A stretch of DNA of 64,000 nucleotides, taken from contig JAULSU010000004.1 in assembly GCA_030512335.1 (NCBI GenBank), forward strand, positions 2,294,001 to 2,358,000. Reading direction: 5' to 3'. Numbering within the stretch: the stretch's first letter is position 1; each line of letters starts with the position of its first letter. Origin of the DNA: Immersiella caudata (taxonomy: Eukaryota; Ascomycota; Sordariomycetes; Sordariales; Lasiosphaeriaceae). Under the pieces are notes generated by a model that worked only from the letters and a program-made list of their open reading frames with translations, had not been told where the DNA came from and did not search any database. Positions 55,545 to 64,000 of this stretch are shown here, in pieces. A program made the position numbers and the translations under genes.

Positions 55545-56362
55545 GTCTGCCAGCTTGAAATTAGTCGAGATCAGGGCTACTTATGCCCGAGTTCAGGTTA
55601 TATCCTAGACAGCGAAACCGTCAGAAATCCCGAAGCAATTCTGATGTGGCCTGCGTTGCCTCGGTGAGATTTCCTGTGATTTGTTTATCATGTCTTAATT
55701 CGCCGGAACCCCTCCCTCAGCCAGCCACTCGATGAATAAAACAAAGGTCCGGACCTTTTTTTCAGCCATTCAACGGGCGGACTCCACACGACAGGTGTAG
55801 AACCCCTCATTCACTCGACTTCAGAAGGGTTACACAGAAACCAAACCCCCTCTTTCAGCCAGCCACCACCTGAATGCGACAGCGGTCCAGGCCGCTGCGT
55901 GCCGCCTGACCGAATCACTGGTCCCCAAATGAGGCCAGAAGAGCCCCCACGCCGCTCTTTTCCCCCTCAGCCGTCGGGTTGAAAGTGAGTAGAGGCAGAA
56001 AATCGCCAACGACATCGAATCAGAAGGAACTGGCAGCTGCAGCAGTTTGTTCTCAGCACATTCCCCGCTTTGCATTCCTCCCTGCAACAGAACAGAGACC
56101 GTGGCTACCTGGTGCCTACCTGGTGCCTACCTGGTGCCTACCTGTTAAGCACATTCGTGTTCCGCGCCCACCACCAAGTGCCCCAATATGGGCCATTGAC
56201 CCCGAACGGTGCCGGGTCAGGTACGTCTCCCCAACCCGCAGCCTGGGCTTCTCCAAGACTGCCATCATTGGTAATGTAATAGCTACGCATCTGACGGTTG
56301 CAGACGATCACGGCAATGGCGCTGCTATACTTCTTCACCCAAGCGATGATCCGCGGAGGACA
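55545..56362. other. Spacer with 11-base tandem repeat and a lectin-blade-like open frame
   Basis: CTACCTGGTGC is repeated four times at about 56105-56145. On the minus strand 56338-56141 is open and reads AIAVIVCNRQMRSYYITNDG, then GPYWGTWWWARNTNV. It looks like a further blade of the lectin-type protein upstream, now outside its gene. Nothing else is recognised. Confidence 0.5.
56105..56146 (+). repeat. 11-base tandem repeat, about four copies
   Basis: CTACCTGGTGC units in tandem, starting within GTGGCTACC and ending in CTACCTGTTAAG. The unit is exact in the middle copies. Confidence 0.9.
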
Positions 56363-57406
56363 TCATCCGCCACAGGTCAGACCGCCGTCCCACGGGCTCC
56401 AAGTGAGGCAGTTGTAGATCTGATTGTCGTTGGAGAAGAAATTGGCTCCGTATCCGGACCACGGTGTCGACTTGCCCATGCGATTGATGGCCGCCGCGAT
56501 CTGCGTCCGCGGTATCGCGGCCTGTTGCATCGTGCCTAACCAAAATCAGTGCCTTGTCGCGTAGGAAGAAATAAAGACTCACCAGTATTCCACTTCCCCC
56601 CATCCCAGTACTGCCCCAAGGTCGGGTAGGGATAGTTCGCGCCCTGATAATAGATGTGAGGATGCCCAGCATCGTACCTGAACACCGCTGTGCTCGTCCC
56701 CGGCAACGCCCCTCCCCAGCTCTCAGCCTGGGAGCTGCAAACCGCCGTCGATGACCAGAAATACCGACAAACGTCCACCGTCGCCTGTGGCGTCTGAAAG
56801 ATCAAGAATACCTCATTGTCCAGCAGCGTAACCGACAAACTACCCGGATCCTCAGGGGCAAACCCCACGGCGCGTCCTAGTGGCCGGGAGTCGGGCCACC
56901 ATCCCGCTGTCGGTGTCGTAGCGCTTTTCGTAAAGGAAACCATTGTTGTCGAGATGGAAGAGAAGGATGACGGGTGTGGCGGAGGAGCCCTCCCACCAGT
57001 TTAAAACGGCAATGGGACTGTTGAGAGCAGCCTGGGCCACAGCAGCGCCGCCGTTGCCTTCTTCCCAGTCTTCGTTTTGGGAGACAGCTTCGCGGATGGC
57101 GCCCGAGTTGTCTTGGAAGTAGACGTGCTATGGCGTTAGTCAGCTGGTGCTGTCTCACTTCCCTCTTGTAGAGGGTAGTCAGCGCAAGAGGTGCACTGAG
57201 CAAGGAACACTGACGGGAACATATTTGCAACCCTGAGGACCTTCGTCGTTGCATTTGTTCCAGTGCTTGGTCTCTTCATCGGTTTTGATGAAACCAGACC
57301 AGGCAACTACACTTCCGCTCGAGCTGAACTGCCAATTACCGAAGGGGACAGCCACAGTGAGAGGAAGGAGAAGGAAGAGGTGGAAGATGGAGAGTGAAAA
57401 CCGCAT
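56363..57406 (-). pseudogene. Secreted lectin-like protein (fucose-lectin type), frameshifted
   Basis: Three exons: 57406-57215, 57128-56583 and 56535-56363. A signal peptide (FHLFLLLPLTVAVP) leads to repeated beta-propeller-like units: SSSGSVVAWSGFIKT, HVYFQDNSGAIREAVSQNED, NSPIAVLNWWE, LLFHLDNNGFLYEKRYDT, VGFAPEDPGSLSVTLLD and HIYYQGANYPYPTLGQYWDG. The text resembles fungal fucose-binding lectins, though the match is not decisive. Between RYDTDSG and GWWPDSRPLGR one base is out of step, so the present reading ends early. The last exon (RTQIAAAINRMGKSTPW) is intact and ends at TGA 56363. The defect may be a recent indel or a sequencing error. Confidence 0.6.
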
Positions 57407-58381
57407 CTTGGAGACCTGAAGTCCGGGTGACGGTCGGAGCTGCGGCTTGATCCTGAAAACAAATGGCCGATAGGATGTGCTGAGGGCGAGGTTATATATA
57501 CCTGGGTGCCAGCTCGAAACATTGTCAACTTGAAGTGTTGTTTTGCCCTGCACTTGCCCTCACCAAACCCAAATATCCGCAACACCCCATACCCCCCTTG
57601 CTCAGGCGCTGCTCAGGAAATTATCAGAGAAATTGCTAAACATGGTTTAGACGAGTAGGCAGTACTCTGTGATTCAAATGGCAACTTTTCGCGAGGTCTC
57701 AGTCTTGGGACACAGGTGGCCCAAAACTGGGACCACGCCCCCCTCGTAACCCAACTCCGTTTCGCTCCTCTTCCCTTCCCCTAAAAGTCACATTAAACTC
57801 GGTTTACGTCCCCCATTAGGTCCGTCCAATTATTCTAGAAAATAATGCTATTTCAGTGCAAAGAAAAAGAAGAAGAAGAGGAGCGAAGCTCCTGCAGCCC
57901 TCCCCGGGTTAAACAATGCCTCGTGCCATGACTCCATGGAATTCATTTTCGTAAAGGGCAAGCGCTTTGACATCTGTTTATCAAACTTTTTTCTTCATGA
58001 AGTATGTCTATATGCTACCAGCCCTGCATTAATACCATCAGGGGATGCCTGGAAAGGGCAGGTCGCAGGGAAGGACTCGCAACGGTGGTAGGTGCAAGAT
58101 TACCGAGTGAATAATAGCACAATTCTCGGCGTTTCATGTCAATGTGGACAAAAAAGGGGGGTCGTATCTTGGCTGCCGTGCTTCGGGGACGGGGGCGGTC
58201 GCTGCGATATTGGTTTTGATGGCGTCTGTTTTACCCTCAATGTTCTAACTAAGAATACCAGGAAACTTCAGGTTTTCCGCAGTATCTTCTCGGCCTCTGG
58301 ATTCGGAGAAAATAAGTCTTTCGAGAAAAAAAAAACCTGATTTTGATAGATAGCTATAATTCCGGCAGTCATTTCTAGTCT
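57407..58381. other. Intergenic, nothing recognised
   Basis: Contains the lectin-like gene promoter on its left. Purine-rich run AAGAAAAAGAAGAAGAAG near 57860. No gene. Confidence 0.45.
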
Positions 58382-60303
58382 CTAAACAATCCATATCTCT
58401 TTTCCTCCTCCACCCTGATCAATCCAGTCACCTGGAAGTACAGCAACGCCGAGCCTTTCGTATTCTGTCCGCACGTCTGATTTTTGCCTCTGGCCAACCA
58501 CAAGTACGTAATGTGGAAGCAGAGTGCTGGGGATGGGCTGGCTCTCGCTCATCCTTTGTCTCCCGACAATAACACACTTCACTTCTCCGACGTCTTTTCT
58601 AGGCGTCTCACCAGCGTCATACACAATCTTTGTTTCCACCTTCGACAAGGGTACCGAAAATTCTCTCGCCTTCGCTTTCAAGACGGTGTGCTCGTCGGTC
58701 TTCCCAGTATGCCAAATGACGGAAGCTGAGGGAGAGGCAGTGTCACCTGGTTCCGGTAGTGTCGCCCAAGGCGAGACGAGCCCATCTTTGGTGCCATGCT
58801 GCCACTCTACGGTATCTAACGGGGCATCCATGAATGTGATGACACCCTCGTATGCCATCCAGGACCATGTAGGTACGTAATAGGATCCCTTGTGGAGTGA
58901 AACCTCGATCGGCCTCATCACATTGCGCGGCACGTTCTCATCCCTCTTCCAGAGTAGACCCCTTCCAAAAAAGGGTCCGTCAAACACACCATATCCGCCG
59001 TGTGTATTAAAAGCCTTGACCAGCCGTTGTTCCAAGCCAGCGATAGCTATGGGCCGATCACAGGGGTTGGTGAATTCGAGTGCCGAATAGCTCTTGTATA
59101 GCAGTTCGTACAGCCGGATCCGGGCTCCTTTGCTAGACTTGAGCGCCACCGAAGGGAAGTTTGGGTCGCCCAGGAAGGCAGCTTGGTTGCTGGTCATCTT
59201 GGCCAACGTCTCGCAGCGGATTCCGGCACCGCACTCAAAGTATGTCTGCCATTGTGTGAAATAGATTGTCCTTCTTGCCAGAGCCCGCTCCTGGAGCACC
59301 CAACCGCGCTTGTTGAGGGGACCTTCAATAACGTGCTTTTGGAAGTTGTCGATTACTTCACCTATGTAAAGAGTGGCATTGGTGTCTGGGCCATGATGGT
59401 TTTCCTTTTGGCTGAGCGTAACGAAATCGCGCGAGGAACGTTGCCTCGACAGGAAACCACTGGACGTTCCACCTGCGCTGCTGGCCGCGATGACGCAGTG
59501 AGCCAGGCTAAAGACGGTTTCCATAAGGGGGGCCTCCGTATTAAAGTCGCCGTTCTCTCCTTGAATGATGCAAATCGTGTCGATCCAGAGGTAGCGTACC
59601 CCGAGAGCGCGAGTGACTACCACAGCGTCCCGAAGTGTGGCTGGGAGGCTGTCCATCGCCATGCCGTCTTTGACTCGGGAATCTAGATTTAGACGCGTGG
59701 TGCAGAAGTGATCATGGTCCCGGTTGCTTCCCCAGGGGTGGGACAAGGCGATGTAGCGAGCATCGGCTTTCAGTTCGTCTTCAGGTATTGCTGCTGTGAC
59801 AATAAGTCGCAGTGTTGTGCTGCCCCTGCCGGTTATCAAGTCGCCCTGACCGACATCAATCAGTCTTGTCGGCAGCAGCGGTCGTCCCGGGATAGGAGCA
59901 TCGTCTGTGCGGGCACATTGGGAGTGGTTGCAGTCGCAATCTTGAAGCCAGTAGGAGAGGAGAGCGAAATATTTTGAGTTTCGGAAGAGTTGGAGATCAG
60001 GAAATCCGATCTGAACGTCAAATGCACCCTGGCCTGCTTGATTGTCGCCGCTCGCAGGCGAGTGCATTGGCATTGCTATCAGACACCCAAGTCAGTTATA
60101 ACCTTTGACACTCAAGAACGTTTTCAGCACCTACGTGGGGGTGTGGAGAGTGATAATATGGGAAAATAGTGCTTGTCAAGGAAGAGGTTCGAGCCAACCC
60201 TGCGTATCTCAATAACTGGGTTGTTGTTGAGAAGCATCGGGGAGCACACGCGGAAAACCAACTCATGGAGACGACAGTCATTAGCTCCACGTCCGAAGCT
60301 CAT
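58382..60303 (-). CDS. HET-domain protein, intact
   Basis: Two exons, 60303-60135 and 60075-58382 (intron GTAGGT...GATAG), 620 residues. Exon 1 gives ANDCRLHELVFRVCSPML, a typical start of this HET subgroup. The start at 60303 is the first ATG that keeps frame, but a further 5' exon with CNRCSQIN is possible. The HET domain reads YIALSHPWGSNRD, LPATLRDAVVVTRALGVRYL with WIDTICIIQG next, LAHCVIAASSAGG, and the executor mark RGWVLQERALARRTIYFT. The C-terminal half carries VPTWSWMAYEG. No defects are seen. It would act in the cytoplasm as a cell-death switch on non-self contact. Confidence 0.88.
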
Positions 60304-60946
60304 GATTGTGTTCAGTGTCCAAGAGTTGATTTGGGAGCAACGATTGCACAGTGCTACGTGGTGATCTGCTTCGGGGAAGACCACCAACTCGTCATCACAG
60401 TCCCTGAAGAAGGATATCGCAAAGTCGTTATCAACCCAGAATTTCCAGGCCCCATTTAACGGCTAGAAAATGAGACTTATTAGCTGCGCTTGAACTTGCC
60501 CGGCCATCGACAGCAAGGGCTGACACTAGCAGGGCACATTTCTAGGAGGACTCACAGCATACTTATAGAAACAACGCCTCTGGTTAGCTTCAAGGTTTCT
60601 TCGCATCTTTTTTTTTTTTGGAATCAGAAGACCTACTGTCTATTCCCCGAAATAAAGTTCCCGTATTAGCCTGTGGCATTTGTCTTGTGGCTCAAATAGG
60701 TGTGAGAACTTACATACTACACAAGGTGTCAGTCTAGGCATCAGACAAAAACCGTATCACGTATCTTTGAGAGGATTTTGACTCACAGTCTAAACAATAC
60801 GGCATACGCCCGCTTGCAGTATCAGCAATGAACTAGCTCCGGGAAGTAATATAGCCAGCGATAAGATTTCTGATTTTACGCACCTCCTGTTTTGGTATAA
60901 GCGCAGGGCCTACATGGTGATGACGGCTGGAAGTAGGCATGAGCAA
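60304..60946. other. Spacer, possible further 5' HET exon
   Basis: On the minus strand about 60450-60310 reads ADHHVALCNRCSQINSW, which resembles the N-terminal zinc-like motif of HET proteins and may be untranslated or an extra 5' exon. The rest is AT-rich with no gene. Confidence 0.4.
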
Positions 60947-62896
60947 TCATACCTGGTATTTCTGCTGTTCCCGTCCCGGAACTTTCCAATAATTGACACC
61001 GTCTCTCCCAAATTTTCTATCCTCAACACCACTTGGACGTGGAATCAGGCTGTGTGCCCGGATTGGCTGAGCAAGTAGATAGTTCCCTCCTTTTGCCTCG
61101 GAATCTAGAGCCATCTTCCATATCTTCTCCAGCCGTGATTGTAGCTCGCCGGCATCCGCTCGGCATACGTCTCTCTGATCCTGCTTCATGGTGCTTTCTG
61201 GTAGGTCAACGACAAGGAGTCTGTCTCTGATAAGCACAACAAGATCCGCAATAGCGCTTCCCTCCCGGCAGCACTCAGACTCCTGCAGAATACTATTGAT
61301 CCAGTATTTCGCGGTGCCACTGACCTCTGCCGTATCTTGGTCGAAAGTTAGAGTAAAGTAAAGCGTCCCGGTGGAAATTTGTTTGGACTCTCGCTCCCCA
61401 TAGAAGGCATCCAGCCCCTTGGAGCCATACAAGAGAAAAATAACAAACTCGAGAAAAATACAGCCCATGGACCAAATATCGTATCTCCTTGATCTTGGGG
61501 ACCACAGGTTTGCCATAGCCTCCGGCGCTTCATACTGCGAAGCGATGTATCGTTGCTGCGTTTGCTCGTATCTCTGTGATGTTGCCATGAAGTGCTGCTT
61601 TGCACGACCTAGTCCAGCGATTTTCAGCGTCCCCAACCAACGGTCAGCTGAAGTATCTTTGCAATGAAGAATTTTATCCGGGCTCAGGTCACCATGCCGC
61701 CAATGCACCTCTTGGTCCAAGTCGATGTCGTCACTGATATAGCGTCGATCCATGTCGGAGTAAATGTCAAACTCGTCTTCGGAGCGGTCTCGCTGTACGT
61801 GGATTTTTGGGAGTTGGAGTAGCACAGCTCGAACAGGTTGTCTGATACTAGGCGAAGAAACAGCGGGCCGGGGTGGTCGGTTCGCCCCTGGTCTGTCGCG
61901 AAGCTCCCGGGGGGTAGCGCGTGATGCTAGTTCGGCCGTAGTCTTGTTCTTGTTGTGGAGAGTCGCGAGAGCGCCGGCGAGGCCGAGAAGTTCTTCTAGG
62001 ACGCATATCACACGATCGGCCGTGAGGTATTCCGCCCCATCGTTTTTCCACACATCACGGAGGCTGCCGCCATCGGCCCACTCAAACATGGCGTAACACT
62101 CCGAGCCATGCTCCATGGCAGCAAGAAAACGGACGAAATGCTTGTGGCCAAAACCACGAATCTCCTTGAGCGCTGCAACCTCACGTCCCCACGCCTCTCT
62201 AGCGTTATATCTTAGCTCGCCATCCAAGTGCTTCATCTTGTTCAGCGCGACTCGAACAGGCTTCTGGCTTGCGGCTCGACTTCCATCGCATACCGTGACG
62301 TAGTGGTCTTGGTGAAGAATAGCCTCAACGACGGTGAAATGATGACCATCGCGCTTGTTGAGGTCGTTGGATATGAACGGCAAGACGCACCCGGCTGCCA
62401 ACTTATACACGAGCCCTTCATCATTGAACACCGGGGGGTTGATCGTGTATTGGTCGACTCGGAACCGATACATGATAGCTCTCCATCTGCCATCATGAAG
62501 GACGTCCAGCGACGAATTGTGCTTGGTCAGGCAGTGGCCCGAACCACCAATCCCTATACAAGACATTTCTGGGACAGGAAGCTGCTCGTCTGACATGCCA
62601 TAGACATGGCAAGACTGCATGATAGACGCTAGGTCGTTGGCTGAGCAGGCATCCCCACATAAAACAAGTGCCAAAAATATCTTCTTCGCATTCTGACAGA
62701 CGAATTCGACTAACACGTCGGAGGCTTTTCGGGAGAGGATTATGCTGACGCGATCAACGGCGAGAAACTTGTCAACCTGTCCAGCTGGACGGAAGGCGTT
62801 GCCGCCGATACCGCTATACTCAATCGAGCTTAGTATTTCTTCGCGGAGCTTTTTGAGCTCAACGGTTCCTTTCCTGAACGATGAGAAAAGCCTCAT
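60947..62896 (-). CDS. Protein-kinase-like protein, probable pseudokinase
   Basis: Single exon of 649 residues if started at ATG 62896; an upstream in-frame start would add 36. The N-terminal 200 residues (ELKKLREEILSSIEYSGIGG, DRVSIILSRKASDVLVEFV) form a helical fungal domain seen before kinase domains. The kinase fold follows: VRVALNKMKHLDG, REVAALKEIRGFGHKHFVRF, YAMFEWADGGSLRDVW, HGDLSPDKIL, IAGLGRAK, YEAPEA and YDIWSMGCIFLEFV. The VAIK lysine position reads Asn and the DFG position reads GLG, so both ATP- and metal-binding residues appear lost, while HGDL keeps its Asp. A 70-residue basic insert lies after LHNKNK. It is likely non-catalytic and part of the neighbouring HET module by context. 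Confidence 0.78.
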   Translation of the reverse strand: MRLFSSFRKGTVELKKLREEILSSIEYSGIGGNAFRPAGQVDKFLAVDRVSIILSRKASDVLVEFVCQNAKKIFLALVLCGDACSANDLASIMQSCHVYGMSDEQLPVPEMSCIGIGGSGHCLTKHNSSLDVLHDGRWRAIMYRFRVDQYTINPPVFNDEGLVYKLAAGCVLPFISNDLNKRDGHHFTVVEAILHQDHYVTVCDGSRAASQKPVRVALNKMKHLDGELRYNAREAWGREVAALKEIRGFGHKHFVRFLAAMEHGSECYAMFEWADGGSLRDVWKNDGAEYLTADRVICVLEELLGLAGALATLHNKNKTTAELASRATPRELRDRPGANRPPRPAVSSPSIRQPVRAVLLQLPKIHVQRDRSEDEFDIYSDMDRRYISDDIDLDQEVHWRHGDLSPDKILHCKDTSADRWLGTLKIAGLGRAKQHFMATSQRYEQTQQRYIASQYEAPEAMANLWSPRSRRYDIWSMGCIFLEFVIFLLYGSKGLDAFYGERESKQISTGTLYFTLTFDQDTAEVSGTAKYWINSILQESECCREGSAIADLVVLIRDRLLVVDLPESTMKQDQRDVCRADAGELQSRLEKIWKMALDSEAKGGNYLLAQPIRAHSLIPRPSGVEDRKFGRDGVNYWKVPGREQQKYQV

Positions 62897-64000
62897 GGTG
62901 ATTAATTTAGTTGGTAGAAGCCGTAGGTATCGTGGCCCTGCTAGGTGTGAAGATGTTGTGATTTGGGAGGTCAAGCTTCTGCTTGCGCGGGGACCGGTTT
63001 GCATCGCTGTTGTTTGGATTGGGCATCAGCAAGCGTCTTGGCGTCCTTGTCATGCAATGGTGGCTATTGGGTTCAAATGCATACCGACGTGACTCAGTGA
63101 GGGACCCGTGTCCTCCCCATCACCGAGGTTTCCGGCCTCATTGGACCAAATTGAGTACCATGGCACCACGGGGCGCATGCAGGGTCGTGGGAAACTAAGG
63201 TGGGTAAAGAGGGGTAAATACAGAAGCAAGTCCTCACAGACGGGGTTCACTAATTCAATGATCGTATGTCACTATAGTGCACAGTAGCAGTGTCAACACA
63301 GCGTCCACACATTGTCCCACACTGTGACGACTGCGGGGACACGTTGGCCCGGTCCCGGCCTACAAGGGTGGCCGACAGGTCTTCAGAGATAGTACAGTAC
63401 ATAGACTCCAGCCTGAAACTTGGGACAGCACCGATGGACGTCCTACAGTAAACCAGTACATGACGGGGTGTCTTGTAATATACCAATGCATGCCCGAGGA
63501 TATCACATTTACCATCAAATATTCAAGCTAAGGTATTATGCACCATCCAAGCAAAACCCTATATTGCTACTAACTTCACCACTGAAGTGGCTGCAACTAT
63601 GCGGCATGGTTAGCATAAACCGAGGAACGTACCAGAATCTCTGGACGGCAACTTCAGTCGAGGGTCCAAAATTGGGCCAAAATTGGGCCCCACCAGCTCA
63701 CCCATAGCCCACACTAGCTCAGGAGCAGCTCAGGATCACGCACGAACATGGAAATTGCCGAGGGCAACTTTAAGGTAAAACAATGGCGCGTTGAATCAGT
63801 CTCCGCTGTCGCAGCTTTGCATTGTCTTTCCACTGCTGAGCCTCGGTCTCGCCGGTTAGGTAATCCAGCCCGAGAGGCTGGCTTCGATACGATTTGAATC
63901 AACTCAAGGGTCGCATCTGAAGTGCAATAAATCGGCAAGTTGATAGCGAGATGCCATCTCTGGGGTCCTCTGCGAGTCTAAAATTATGGACTTCCGCGGG
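62897..64000. other. Intergenic to window edge, nothing recognised
   Basis: Promoter region of the pseudokinase gene on the left. Beyond 63100 there is no supported gene or structure. A short direct duplication, AAATTGGGCC, occurs at about 63668 and 63679. Confidence 0.4.

Noticed and set aside
1..64000. CRISPR array, operon-type promoters, ribosome binding sites
   Set aside because: The sequence is eukaryotic with spliced genes, and no regularly spaced repeat-spacer structure is seen.

Overview
This 64 kb window is nuclear DNA of a filamentous ascomycete, most likely a sordariomycete. The genes carry short GT-AG introns of about 50-85 bases, and the families present (HET, NACHT/ankyrin, LysM, rhodopsin-like membrane proteins, GH5 with a CBM_X2 domain) are typical of Pezizomycotina. 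Many decayed genes have in-frame TAG or TGA where the family expects Gln (CAG) or Arg (CGA). That pattern fits C-to-T decay such as repeat-induced point mutation (RIP). No species can be assigned.

Bases 1-16.5 kb hold ordinary single-copy genes mixed with relics. In order: the 3' end of an MFS transporter, a membrane-anchored thioredoxin, a dead HET gene, an F-box gene, a mitochondrial-type SDR, a secreted bicovalent FAD oxidoreductase, a dead UNC93-like transporter, an intron-containing tRNA-Arg(CCG) and a secreted five-exon GH5 endoglucanase. Bases 16.5-31 kb hold a PKS KR-ACP relic, a LysM/Ser-Thr-rich GPI-type surface protein, a DUF3176 relic, a small conserved hypothetical gene, a dead zinc-ribbon gene, two tandem SDR genes (one frameshifted), a stub of a HeLo/NACHT-type N-terminus, a second dead gene of unknown family and a 2EXR-like gene carrying an expanded polyproline tract.

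Bases 31-42 kb are the most disturbed part: AT-rich, with direct repeats, a 263-bp foldback element, a perfect hairpin inside a broken membrane-protein gene, a LINE fragment, and pieces of HET and NACHT-like genes around one large alpha/beta-hydrolase-NACHT-ankyrin gene. Bases 42-64 kb are an accessory cluster. It holds a secreted subtilase, a rhodopsin-domain gene, an intact HET gene, a Zn2Cys6-ankyrin gene cut by one TAG, an intracellular thermolysin-like (M4) protease, a metzincin, a frameshifted lectin-like gene, another intact HET gene and a pseudokinase.

Taken together, the right half looks like a fast-evolving non-self recognition neighbourhood, with HET executors, NLR-type sensors, a pseudokinase and proteases. 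The joint function is inferred from context and is not demonstrated.
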